A DNA stretch of 64,000 nt from an uncultured Flavobacteriales bacterium (GTDB taxonomy: Bacteria > Bacteroidota > Bacteroidia > Flavobacteriales_D > Crocinitomicaceae), in the NCBI GenBank assembly GCA_903935095.1, contig CAIZQH010000012.1, positions 1-64,000 of the forward strand, read 5' to 3'. The notes beneath the pieces were generated by a model. The model did not search any database. It was not told the DNA's origin and saw nothing but the letters and a program-made list of their open reading frames with translations. Of the stretch, positions 28,260 to 36,554 are shown piece by piece. A program made the translations under genes and the position numbers. Within the stretch, counting starts at the first letter, position 1; each line of letters opens with the position of its first letter.

Positions 28260-30422
28260 TTATTCTTTCATTAATGTCATTTCGTCCACCAAGTGTTTGG
28301 CATCGGAGTAAATATCCATGACCCAAAGCACGTATCGAATGTCCACCACAATGTTTCGACAACGGTTTGGATCGAACAAATAATCACTCATAGTACTTTC
28401 CCATGAACGGTCAAAATTCAAGCCCATTAAGTAGCCATTTTTATCTAAAACAGGCGATCCAGAATTTCCACCTGTTGTATGATTGGACCCAGTGAAACAT
28501 ACCCAAAGTTCGTTGCCTTGTGCATATGGACCATAGTTTTTCGCAGCATGTAATTCAACCATTCTTGGCAATAAATCAAAGTCCGGATTTCCTGTGTTGT
28601 ATTTGGAAATAATTCCATCCAAGGTTGTGTGCTCCGTGTAACGCATCCCATCTGTTGGCGCCGATCCTTCTAGTTGTCCGTAGGTAATGCGCAGGGTTGA
28701 ATTCGCATCCGGCCAATGTTTTTTATCCGGAAACATCGTGTATTTTCCTTCCACGTATACTTGCATCAAGTTGTTGACGCTTGTTTGGAAGCTACGATAA
28801 GCAGGAACGGTTTCATTTCTAAAGGATTGGAAATACTGATAGAAATGTGTGTAACCAAGATCCTTGTTCAATTTTTTAATGGATTTATCCGAGAACGAAC
28901 CTAAAAATGCCATGTATCTTTCCTGATTGGTGAAAATGGATTGCGAATAAATATCTGTTGCGATTCCTTTGACATAATTGACAAACCATTCATTGGCCAC
29001 AGAATACTTCACATCCTTGGTGATTTCCTTCCATTGTTCAGTGTAGTCGAGGTAGGCCTTTGTTTGATCCGTGAAAATGTGTAAATCGACATCGCTGTTG
29101 AAATTTTTGAAGAATCCTTCCGCCGATACTTTCATTTTCTCAATGACTTTCGCCAACTCACCATTCTCGGCATATTTCACGTAATTGGTCACCAAATCCT
29201 CCATTCCACGCACCAGTTTGAAGTATTCTGGTCCGTAAGAAAAATATTCTGCGCCCATTGCATACTTGAATTCTATTTGCTGGTCTTTTTCCACCAATGC
29301 GTTCAATTGATTGACCACCTCTGCAAATTTCGTCCATTCGGGCTTACTCAACGCCAACTCCTTGTAGGCTTTTTCTTCTTCCAACTTGAGTTGTACGGCT
29401 TGTAGGTTTTTTAATCCTTCAATTTGACCAATCCATTTTTTCCATGCATTCGCAATACTCGCTTGTTTCGCTGAATATTGAATACGGGTTAAATCTGATT
29501 TTTTCATTCCATCATCGATCACGGCTAAGGAAAGGTCACGCATGTGAATTCGTGCCGGACGCTCTTTCTCAATGATGAATTTCAAATAGGAAGAAACAAC
29601 GTGTTGCTCTGTCTGACCAGGGAATCCATACACCATGGTGAAGTCGCCTTCTTGACGGTTTTGAAAAGAAATCGGCAAGTAATGTAACGGAGTATAAGGA
29701 ACATTATCCGGGGAATAAGCCGCTGGTTTGTTGTCCTTGCCGACGTAAATGCGAAATACCGAGAAATCTCCGGTATGACGTGGCCAAACCCAATTATCGG
29801 TGTCTCCACCAAATTTCCCAATCGAGTTTGGAGGTGTTCCCACAAAACGCACATCTTGAAAAACCTCTTTCAACATTAAATAGTAATCGTTTCCGTAATT
29901 GAAAGCTTTAATTTCTGCTTCGTAATGCGTCCCAACGATTGCCGCTGCACATAATTTTTTGATGTTCGCTTGTATCACTGCTTGATCACTTTTGGAACTT
30001 GCTCCCATCAACACATCTTTCGTTACATCGTCAATGCGCACAATGCGCATGGCTGTTAAACCAGGATTCGTTAATTCGTCTGATTTGTTTTTTGCCCAAA
30101 ATCCATTTTTCAAGTAATCGTGTTCCAGTGAAGAATGTGATTGAATTTGTCCGTAACCACAATGGTGATTTGTCAACAACAATCCTTGACTTGAAACCAA
30201 TTCTGCTGTACATCCGCCACCAAATTGTAAGATGGCATCCTTGATACTTGTTGAATTAACACTGTAAATATCCGCCGCGGTAAGTTTCATGCCTTTCGCT
30301 TTCATATCTGATTCAAACGCAGCAATTAAAGAGGGGATGAGCATGCCTTCTTCCGCCTGTGCGACAAAAATTTTGGCAATCAACACAAACAATAATGATG
30401 CGCGCAATAGGATCAATTTCAT
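28260..30422 (-). CDS. S46 family dipeptidyl peptidase (DPP7/DPP11 type)
   Basis: A 720-residue periplasmic serine peptidase that removes dipeptides from peptide N-termini. It has a signal peptide (MKLILLRASLLFVLIAKIFVAQA). The chymotrypsin-like triad is visible: His87 in LLLTNHHCGYG, Asp in FGGDTDNWVWPRHTGDF, and Ser in TGGNSGSPVLD. The Arg in LNFDRSWE lies 18 residues after the catalytic Ser, the position where DPP11 (acidic P1 preference) carries Arg and DPP7 carries Gly, so an Asp/Glu preference is plausible. The start at 30422 was preferred to the upstream ATG at 30452 because it begins the signal peptide and fits the promoter at 30442-30471. Confidence 0.93.
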   Translation of the reverse strand: MKLILLRASLLFVLIAKIFVAQAEEGMLIPSLIAAFESDMKAKGMKLTAADIYSVNSTSIKDAILQFGGGCTAELVSSQGLLLTNHHCGYGQIQSHSSLEHDYLKNGFWAKNKSDELTNPGLTAMRIVRIDDVTKDVLMGASSKSDQAVIQANIKKLCAAAIVGTHYEAEIKAFNYGNDYYLMLKEVFQDVRFVGTPPNSIGKFGGDTDNWVWPRHTGDFSVFRIYVGKDNKPAAYSPDNVPYTPLHYLPISFQNRQEGDFTMVYGFPGQTEQHVVSSYLKFIIEKERPARIHMRDLSLAVIDDGMKKSDLTRIQYSAKQASIANAWKKWIGQIEGLKNLQAVQLKLEEEKAYKELALSKPEWTKFAEVVNQLNALVEKDQQIEFKYAMGAEYFSYGPEYFKLVRGMEDLVTNYVKYAENGELAKVIEKMKVSAEGFFKNFNSDVDLHIFTDQTKAYLDYTEQWKEITKDVKYSVANEWFVNYVKGIATDIYSQSIFTNQERYMAFLGSFSDKSIKKLNKDLGYTHFYQYFQSFRNETVPAYRSFQTSVNNLMQVYVEGKYTMFPDKKHWPDANSTLRITYGQLEGSAPTDGMRYTEHTTLDGIISKYNTGNPDFDLLPRMVELHAAKNYGPYAQGNELWVCFTGSNHTTGGNSGSPVLDKNGYLMGLNFDRSWESTMSDYLFDPNRCRNIVVDIRYVLWVMDIYSDAKHLVDEMTLMKE

Positions 30423-30441
30423 AGCTACGATTTTAGAGTGG

Positions 30442-30471
30442 CTAAGATACAACGATTTCAGATAGACACAA
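30442..30471 (-). promoter_or_regulatory. Promoter of the S46 peptidase gene
   Basis: On the minus strand a TTG (-33) is followed after 19 nt by TATCTTAG, one mismatch from TAnnTTTG, with 19 nt to the ATG. Spacing fits the Bacteroidota housekeeping sigma factor. It diverges from the ribF promoter. Confidence 0.6.
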
Positions 30472-30498
30472 TAGCAAAATCAAAGCACAATAATTACG

Positions 30499-30506
30499 TA
30501 TCTTTG
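30499..30506 (+). promoter_or_regulatory. -7 promoter element of ribF
   Basis: TATCTTTG is a perfect TAnnTTTG match with 16 nt to the ribF ATG. Confidence 0.65.
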
Positions 30507-30522
30507 CGCCACATTTGACCGT

Positions 30523-31461
30523 ATGCGAATATTCGAAGGACTTTCTGATTTATCCCACATCAAAAATGCAGTCGTAACGATTGGCACATTTGACGGTGTG
30601 CATTTAGGTCACCAAGAAATCCTTAGAACGGTCATTTCAGAGGCAAAAAAAATCGGGGGAGAAAGCGTGCTATTGACCTTTTATCCGCATCCGAGAATGG
30701 TACTTTCCCCAGAGAATTCGGACTTGCTTTTATTGCAAACGCAAGCGGAGAAAATGGAAAAGTTGACCAGTATTGGACTTGAAAATGTAGTGATTTATCC
30801 CTTTTCAAAAGAGTTTGCTGATTTATCTGCCAAAAATTTTGTGGAGGAAATTTTAATCAAGGGACTTCATGCGGAGAAGATTATCATTGGTTATGACCAT
30901 CAATTTGGACATCAACGCGAAGGGAATTTAGCTTTTTTACAGAGGTATGCTGATCAAGGTTTCTTTGAATTAATGGAAATCCCAGCTGAACAAATCGATG
31001 AGGTATATATTTCTTCATCGAAAATCAGAAATGCCATTTTGGACGGAGAAATGTCCACTGCGAATTCGTGTTTAGGCGCGCCTTTTGAATTAAGAGGAAC
31101 GATTACGCAAGGCTTACAGAATGGACGCCACATCGGATATCCAACTGCAAACATGGAATTAAATGACACACACAAAATCATTCCAGCGAATGGCGTATAT
31201 GCGGTGAAAATCGATGTGAATGGCGAACTTTATAAAGGAATGATGAACATCGGATGGCGTCCAACCGTGGAAGAAGAAAAGCTTAAACGCAAAATCGAAG
31301 TGCATATTTTTGATTTTCGCAACGAAATTTATGGAGCACTTTGCAAGGTCCAGATTTGTCAATTTTTCAGACCCGAACATAAATTCCCTAACTTAGAGGA
31401 GTTAAAAGCTCAAATTCAACAAGATGAAGTGGCTATTCGCAATTTTTTTCATACTTCTTAG
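30523..31461 (+). CDS. ribF: Bifunctional riboflavin kinase/FMN adenylyltransferase
   Basis: A 312-residue cytoplasmic enzyme that makes FMN and then FAD from riboflavin. The N-terminal FAD synthetase domain (about 1-180) has the nucleotidyltransferase motif GTFDGVHLGH (21-30) and the ISSSKIR motif (YISSSKIRNAI). The C-terminal riboflavin kinase domain (about 185-305) has GYPTAN and GVYAVKI. Length is typical. It starts a plus-strand run and overlaps the following leucine-rich-repeat gene by 38 bp, implying translational coupling. Confidence 0.96.
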   Translation: MRIFEGLSDLSHIKNAVVTIGTFDGVHLGHQEILRTVISEAKKIGGESVLLTFYPHPRMVLSPENSDLLLLQTQAEKMEKLTSIGLENVVIYPFSKEFADLSAKNFVEEILIKGLHAEKIIIGYDHQFGHQREGNLAFLQRYADQGFFELMEIPAEQIDEVYISSSKIRNAILDGEMSTANSCLGAPFELRGTITQGLQNGRHIGYPTANMELNDTHKIIPANGVYAVKIDVNGELYKGMMNIGWRPTVEEEKLKRKIEVHIFDFRNEIYGALCKVQICQFFRPEHKFPNLEELKAQIQQDEVAIRNFFHTS

Positions 31462-31999
31462 TTTTTTCAGTGGTGCGCAGCTCAATCATGAACGCGTGTA
31501 TATGTGGAATGAACTTTCCGGCGTCAATCCGGATACCATTCGTGCCATTTCTTTCGAAAAAATGAAAATGGATTCCCTTCCGAAAGAACTGTGGAATTTT
31601 ACACAGCTTACGTATTTAAACCTCGAAAAAAATCAATTGTCCAACTTACCAGACGACTTTAAAAACCTTACTCAACTGACGGAATTGAACATTGCAAAAA
31701 ACAAATTCACCTTTTTACCCATGGTGATTTGCCAACTTCCCAATTTGAAGAAATTGAACGCATCTCGAAACCGCATTGAGTCCATCCCGAATCAAATCGA
31801 AAATTGTATGCATTTGGAGATCATTGATTTATACGATAACCTCATTGCTGAGTTTGGAACGGGCATTTTTCAGTTGAAGGAATTACGAATCCTGAACATC
31901 GAAGGAGTGATGTATGGAACCAATTTCGCTGATGACCTGAAACGCAAACTTCCAAACGTACAACTCTTGCTTGACCCACCTTGCAAGTGCTTGAACTAG
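31424..31999 (+). CDS. Secreted leucine-rich-repeat protein
   Basis: A 191-residue protein with a signal peptide (MKWLFAIFFILLSFFSGA, then Q) followed by about five leucine-rich repeats of 22-23 residues (LTYLNLEKNQLSNLPDDF, LTELNIAKNKFTFLPM, LKKLNASRNRIESIPNQ, LEIIDLYDNLIAEFG). A Cys-containing tail closes it (LLLDPPCKCLN). LRRs are protein-binding scaffolds; no partner can be named. The start codon lies inside the 3' end of ribF. Confidence 0.85.
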   Translation: MKWLFAIFFILLSFFSGAQLNHERVYMWNELSGVNPDTIRAISFEKMKMDSLPKELWNFTQLTYLNLEKNQLSNLPDDFKNLTQLTELNIAKNKFTFLPMVICQLPNLKKLNASRNRIESIPNQIENCMHLEIIDLYDNLIAEFGTGIFQLKELRILNIEGVMYGTNFADDLKRKLPNVQLLLDPPCKCLN

Positions 32000-32022
32000 G
32001 TGAAAAATGAAGATTCCCTTTT

Positions 32023-32039
32023 GTCAAGATGGCCTTGAC
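32023..32039 (+). terminator. Weak hairpin after the LRR gene
   Basis: GTCAAG and CTTGAC pair around an ATGGC loop between the LRR gene and the next promoter. There is no T-run after it, so it may not terminate. Confidence 0.3.
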
Positions 32040-32053
32040 TTGAAACTATTTCC

Positions 32054-32061
32054 TACCTTCG
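32054..32061 (+). promoter_or_regulatory. -7-like element upstream of the TTG-start membrane gene
   Basis: TACCTTCG has one mismatch from TAnnTTTG and lies 15 nt before the TTG start at 32077, the same layout as other genes here. Confidence 0.45.
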
Positions 32062-32076
32062 TGTAAAACAAGAATT

Positions 32077-32748
32077 TTGGAACTCATCAACCTTATTTTT
32101 CGACTCGGAGTGCTCTTTGCCATCTATGGATTCCTGTGGTTTTTCATCGAATGGGGAATGAAATTACTCATCGGTGGACGCAAGCGTACACTAGGTGAAA
32201 TCTACTTAATCAAAACAGTGAAGTACTTGTTTCTCGTAAACGTGACCTTTCTCTTTTGCTTGGAACAAATGGACGAACCTGTTATTCAAGTGAATTACCT
32301 GAATCTGGTACCAAGCTTCATTATTTTGATGGTGTACTTCTTAGGGAAACTTCAACAGAAAGAACAGCGCATTCAAATGATGACAAACTTCATGCAGGGC
32401 TTACAAGAGGCCCCATTTAACCGGCAGTGGGAATTGGCTTTAATTGTGCTAAGTGGCCTCACCTTTGCTGGACTTGTATGTTATCCGCAGTATTCTGAAA
32501 ATGTCATATCTGCTTGGTTTCAAAAGAGTATTTTGGACATTGAAAATACCGTGTTGATTGGATTTGTATTTAAAGTGATTGGGTTTTTCTTTTTAATCGG
32601 GATGTTCCTTAAAATGCTCAATGCCCTTAACTACATCCTTTCAGGAAAACCTTTGGTAAATGTGAAAACAGGATTTGGTACAAAACAAGGAAAATCAGAT
32701 GATTCATTTGATGATTTTGAAGAAATTGACGACAATAAACTTTCGTAA
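32077..32748 (+). CDS. Multi-pass membrane protein of unknown function, TTG start
   Basis: This 223-residue hydrophobic protein has about five predicted membrane helices (near residues 5-25, 47-61, 74-91, 118-137 and 157-180). It ends in a charged, acidic cytoplasmic tail (DDSFDDFEEIDDNK). It seems to start with TTG: the first in-frame ATG would delete the first helix, and the TTG sits at the usual distance from a -7 element. The stop codon is 2 bp before the next gene. Family not recognised. Confidence 0.65.
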   Translation: MELINLIFRLGVLFAIYGFLWFFIEWGMKLLIGGRKRTLGEIYLIKTVKYLFLVNVTFLFCLEQMDEPVIQVNYLNLVPSFIILMVYFLGKLQQKEQRIQMMTNFMQGLQEAPFNRQWELALIVLSGLTFAGLVCYPQYSENVISAWFQKSILDIENTVLIGFVFKVIGFFFLIGMFLKMLNALNYILSGKPLVNVKTGFGTKQGKSDDSFDDFEEIDDNKLS

Positions 32749-32750
32749 TA

Positions 32751-33029
32751 ATGGCACACTTTGATGAAAAAGAATTAATCGAACGATCGAATGACATTAT
32801 CCATTCCTTGACGAAGTTGGTCATGGGTGAAAAACCTGGGTTTTTATCCGGAGGTGTCTATAAAAAAATGGAAATGCACCCGCGCCTGAGTACGATGAAA
32901 ACCTTGTATGCAAGTTTCATGATGGATTTCAAAGGTTCTTATGAAGATGCAGCGAGTTTAAAAAAACTGACCGATTTCCGCTATGAAATCGTGGAATTAT
33001 TTGATTCTGAATCACCTTCAGAAAACTAA
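32751..33029 (+). CDS. Small conserved-looking hypothetical protein
   Basis: A 92-residue, mainly helical, soluble protein (MAHFDEKELIERSNDIIHSL) with no signal peptide. It sits 2 bp after the membrane protein and 12 bp before rnpA, so it belongs to the same transcript. I cannot assign a family. Confidence 0.65.
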   Translation: MAHFDEKELIERSNDIIHSLTKLVMGEKPGFLSGGVYKKMEMHPRLSTMKTLYASFMMDFKGSYEDAASLKKLTDFRYEIVELFDSESPSEN

Positions 33030-33041
33030 GCAAGCGATACC

Positions 33042-33431
33042 ATGGAATTTACTTTCGGGAAAGTGTATAAATTATGTAGTGTCAAACGAATTGACCGATT
33101 GTTCTCCGAAGGAAAGAGATTAAAAACATACCCTGTTACCGTCATGTTTCAAGAAACCGAAGAGGAAATGGAACACACCTTTCAAGTCATCTTTTCGGTA
33201 CCGAAAAAACGAATGAAGCATGCGCATGACCGTAATTATATCAAACGTTGTTTTCGCGAAATACTGCGAATAAATAAATCCGTACTTGAAAATCACTTGA
33301 TAAAGTGCGGTAAAAAAATCAATTTTGCCTTAATTTACCAATTGAAGGAACGCATACCTTACTTAGAATTGGAACAAAAATTGCTAGAGGCTATCACAAA
33401 ATTAATAAGCGAAATCAAAGATGAGAAATAA
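33042..33431 (+). CDS. rnpA: Ribonuclease P protein component
   Basis: A 129-residue basic protein that helps the RNase P RNA process tRNA 5' ends. The signature helix DRNYIKRCFREILR (the RNR motif region) and the N-terminal GKVYKLCSVKRIDRLFSEGKR are typical. rpmH is not adjacent here. As in other Bacteroidota, an S41 peptidase follows, overlapping by 11 bp. Confidence 0.92.
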   Translation: MEFTFGKVYKLCSVKRIDRLFSEGKRLKTYPVTVMFQETEEEMEHTFQVIFSVPKKRMKHAHDRNYIKRCFREILRINKSVLENHLIKCGKKINFALIYQLKERIPYLELEQKLLEAITKLISEIKDEK

Positions 33432-35061
33432 ACTTCATATGATCATTTGGATCATGCTAACATGCTTTACTTTCCAAACCTCTTGGACGCAGTCCAATGG
33501 ATTCGAAACCCTGAAAAGTTTGGAAATCATGGATCAAATTTATGAGAACCTTGACCTATACTTTGTCGATGAACCTCAAAACGGAAAACTTTCGAAAACA
33601 GCGATTGATGCCATGCTCAAAGAGTTGGATCCATACACGGTTTATTACCATGAGTCGAACATTGAAGATTACCGCCTTTTAACCACTGGACAATACGGTG
33701 GAATTGGCGCTTTGATTCGTCAGATTGGAGACTATACGTTTATTTCTGAACCCTATGAGGATTGTCCGGCAGCAAAAAGCGGGATCAAAGCTGGGGATAA
33801 AATTTTAACGATAGACGGAAAAAACATGGCGAAAAAATCCACGGATGAGGTTTCAGATGCCTTGAAAGGACCCAAAGGAACAAGCATCGAAGTGGAAATT
33901 GAACGCAAAGGTGAAGGTAAAAAGAAAATCACCATCGCACGGGATGAAATTAAAATTCCAGATGTGCCTTATTTCGGCATGTTAAAAGGCGCAGTTGGCT
34001 ACGTGAAATTGAATAGCTTTACGCAAACAGCTTCCGCCGATGTGAAAAATGCCATTCAGAAATTACAGGCTGATGGAGCGAAACAGTTGGTGCTAGATTT
34101 GAGAGGAAACGGTGGTGGGCTATTGATCGAAGCGGTGAAAATAGTCAATTTCTTTGTTCCTAAGAATCAAGTGGTGGTGACCACAAAAGGGCGTGTCAAA
34201 GAGGAAAACCGTGTGTACACAACATTGGAAGAACCATTTGTACAAGATATGCCACTCGTTGTACTCGTGGACGGTGGATCCGCTTCAGCGAGTGAAATTG
34301 TTTCAGGCGCTCTGCAAGATTTAGATCGCGCGGTGATCATTGGTGAAACAAGTTTTGGAAAAGGATTGGTGCAACGAACTTATGATTTAAAATACGGTTC
34401 TAAAATCAAAATCACCATCGCTAAATACTACACACCGTCTGGACGCTGTGTGCAACGATTGGAGTATTACGACAAAGAAAACAATGCCAAAGCAAAGGAA
34501 ATACCTGACTCTTTATTGAAGACCTTTCAAACAAAAAATGGACGGAATGTAATCGATGGTAGAGGCATCGAACCAGATTTAAAAATCGAAAGTCCAGATT
34601 TAAGTCGTTTGACTGCGGTTTTACTTACGAGTAACTGTGTGTTTAATTACACGACGGATTATGTCTTAAGCCATCCAACGATTGCAAAAGCAGAGGAGTT
34701 TAAATTAACCGATTCCGAATATGAAGCGTTTCAAAAATATGCTTTAGCGCAAGAATTTAAGTACACAACTGCTTCGGAGGAATCCTTGAAGAAGATGAAG
34801 GAAACGGCAGTGAAAGAAGGTTATTTCGAAGAAATAAAAGCTGATTATGAGGATATGATTTCTAAAGTTACCCCTTCGAAAGAAAGGGACCTTATGAAAT
34901 TCAAATCGGAAATAAGCGAAATTTTGGAGAGTGAAATTATCTCGAGGTATTTCTTTCAAAAAGGCAGAACAGTGGCCTCCCTTAAAAATGACCTGATAGT
35001 ACAGCGCGCGTTGGAAGTTTTGACAAATGTATCGGAGTACAATACTATTTTGAAGAAATAA
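33421..35061 (+). CDS. ctpA: S41 family carboxy-terminal processing peptidase
   Basis: A 546-residue periplasmic serine peptidase that cleaves proteins from the C-terminal side. It has a signal peptide (MRNKLHMIIWIMLTCFTFQTSWT), an N-terminal region with LDPYTVYY, a PDZ domain (GGIGALIRQIGDYTFISEP ... GIKAGDKILTIDG), then the S41 core with the catalytic Ser in GGSASASEIVSGAL and Lys in SFGKGLVQ. The Ser/Lys dyad and LDLRGNGGGLL are intact. Length fits the long Bacteroidota CtpA form. The rnpA overlap implies coupled translation. Confidence 0.93.
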   Translation: MRNKLHMIIWIMLTCFTFQTSWTQSNGFETLKSLEIMDQIYENLDLYFVDEPQNGKLSKTAIDAMLKELDPYTVYYHESNIEDYRLLTTGQYGGIGALIRQIGDYTFISEPYEDCPAAKSGIKAGDKILTIDGKNMAKKSTDEVSDALKGPKGTSIEVEIERKGEGKKKITIARDEIKIPDVPYFGMLKGAVGYVKLNSFTQTASADVKNAIQKLQADGAKQLVLDLRGNGGGLLIEAVKIVNFFVPKNQVVVTTKGRVKEENRVYTTLEEPFVQDMPLVVLVDGGSASASEIVSGALQDLDRAVIIGETSFGKGLVQRTYDLKYGSKIKITIAKYYTPSGRCVQRLEYYDKENNAKAKEIPDSLLKTFQTKNGRNVIDGRGIEPDLKIESPDLSRLTAVLLTSNCVFNYTTDYVLSHPTIAKAEEFKLTDSEYEAFQKYALAQEFKYTTASEESLKKMKETAVKEGYFEEIKADYEDMISKVTPSKERDLMKFKSEISEILESEIISRYFFQKGRTVASLKNDLIVQRALEVLTNVSEYNTILKK

Positions 35062-35074
35062 GCGTTAGACTCCT

Positions 35075-36520
35075 ATGTTGAAACGTTATTTCGGACCGCA
35101 AATTCATCACCGAGTACATTTTTTTGTACTTGCGCTTTTCATCGTTGGGGTCGTATGCAGTAAATTTTTGATGTCCATGGGACTCCTTCTGGGAGCGCTA
35201 AATCTTTTGCTGGAAGGAAATTTTCGCTCGTATGCTCAACGTTTACGAGAGAATCAACTCATTCTTCTTGTCGTGTTTTTTTATGTTCTGCATCTCTTTG
35301 GATTAATTTGGACGAGTAATTGGGAATATGGGCTCGATGATATCCGTAAGAAAACATCTTTATTGTTGATCCCGATTATCATTGGCGCACATCCAATTCT
35401 AAGTCTGAAAAGATGGACGAAACTCATCCACTTTTTTATTTTGACATTGTTGGTAACAGCCATCATCAATTTTATTTCCTATCATTTTTTCGCTGAAAAA
35501 CTGCATTTAATCGACATTCGTGACATGTCCCTTTTCGGTTCCCATATTCGATATGGCATCCTCTTGGGTATCGGTTTGGCTTTTTGTTTGGAGCGTATTT
35601 ACCAGGGAGCCAAATACAGAAATGGGTATCTTTTCAGCGCCATTTTCTTTTTGATTTACTCCTTTTATAGTCAAGTCTTGTCTGGTTTAATCGCGGTAAG
35701 TATTGTACTCATCGGATTACTGGTTTTTATCCTTGTCATGCGAAAACAATACCTTATTTTAGCTTCCTCGTTTTTATTGGTTATCCTCTCTTCACTTGGC
35801 TTATGCTACTACTTGTCTCAACCCATCATTTATCCGACTCCATGTATCGAACAATACAACCAAATCGAATCCGCATGGAATGAACGTTCCCCTTTGAATT
35901 ACGATAGCTTGGATAAACGCAAACAACCCGTTGCTTCTACGTTAGAACGGTATTTATCCTCCAAAGGACTTTGCGCTAATACCGAAGGAGTTCAAAAATT
36001 AACGGATAAGGACATTCAATTCATTGAAACAGGATTTGCGGATGTTCATGAAACATACGGTGGGATTCAAGCGAGATTATTAGACATTCGTTACCAACTT
36101 CACCATGCTTCAAATCCATCTGGACATTCCATTTTGGAGCGCATTGAATACTGGAAAAATGCTTGGGCCATCATTGAAAATCATTTTTTGATAGGCGTTG
36201 GAACAGGAGATGTCAATGATGAAATGCAAAAGATGTATGACCAACGTCATTCCTCGTTAACAGAAGAACGCAGATTGCGTGCGCACAATTCTTACTTAAC
36301 GTACTATTTGACTTTCGGTATTTTTGGATTTGGATTCTTTCTTTATTTCCAGTTCAAATTCATCATTCAACAATGGAAATGGAAGCAGTGGATTGGTTTT
36401 CTTTTTGGCATTATCGCCTTGGTGACCTTCTTATTTGAAGACACCCTTGAATCACAAATGGGCATCACAATGTTCGCGCTATTCTACGCTGTATTTTCAA
36501 GGAAAATTACAAGTAAGTAG
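35075..36520 (+). CDS. O-antigen ligase-like membrane protein
   Basis: A 481-residue protein with about ten membrane helices and a large extracytoplasmic loop (residues about 265-375) before the last helices. The loop ends in ERIEYWKNAWAIIENHFLIG and the conserved RAHNSYLTYYLTFGIFGFG, characteristic of the WaaL/Wzy O-antigen ligase/polymerase fold. Such proteins transfer or polymerise undecaprenyl-linked glycans in the periplasm. It is 13 bp after the S41 peptidase gene. Ligase versus polymerase cannot be settled by sequence alone. Confidence 0.82.
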   Translation: MLKRYFGPQIHHRVHFFVLALFIVGVVCSKFLMSMGLLLGALNLLLEGNFRSYAQRLRENQLILLVVFFYVLHLFGLIWTSNWEYGLDDIRKKTSLLLIPIIIGAHPILSLKRWTKLIHFFILTLLVTAIINFISYHFFAEKLHLIDIRDMSLFGSHIRYGILLGIGLAFCLERIYQGAKYRNGYLFSAIFFLIYSFYSQVLSGLIAVSIVLIGLLVFILVMRKQYLILASSFLLVILSSLGLCYYLSQPIIYPTPCIEQYNQIESAWNERSPLNYDSLDKRKQPVASTLERYLSSKGLCANTEGVQKLTDKDIQFIETGFADVHETYGGIQARLLDIRYQLHHASNPSGHSILERIEYWKNAWAIIENHFLIGVGTGDVNDEMQKMYDQRHSSLTEERRLRAHNSYLTYYLTFGIFGFGFFLYFQFKFIIQQWKWKQWIGFLFGIIALVTFLFEDTLESQMGITMFALFYAVFSRKITSK

Positions 36521-36554
36521 ATACGTCCTTGATTTTTATTAACTTCGCTTTGCG

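Noticed and set aside
28219-28362. N-terminal extension of the GT2 glycosyltransferase
   Set aside because: It overlaps the end of the S46 peptidase gene and would bury a clear signal peptide.
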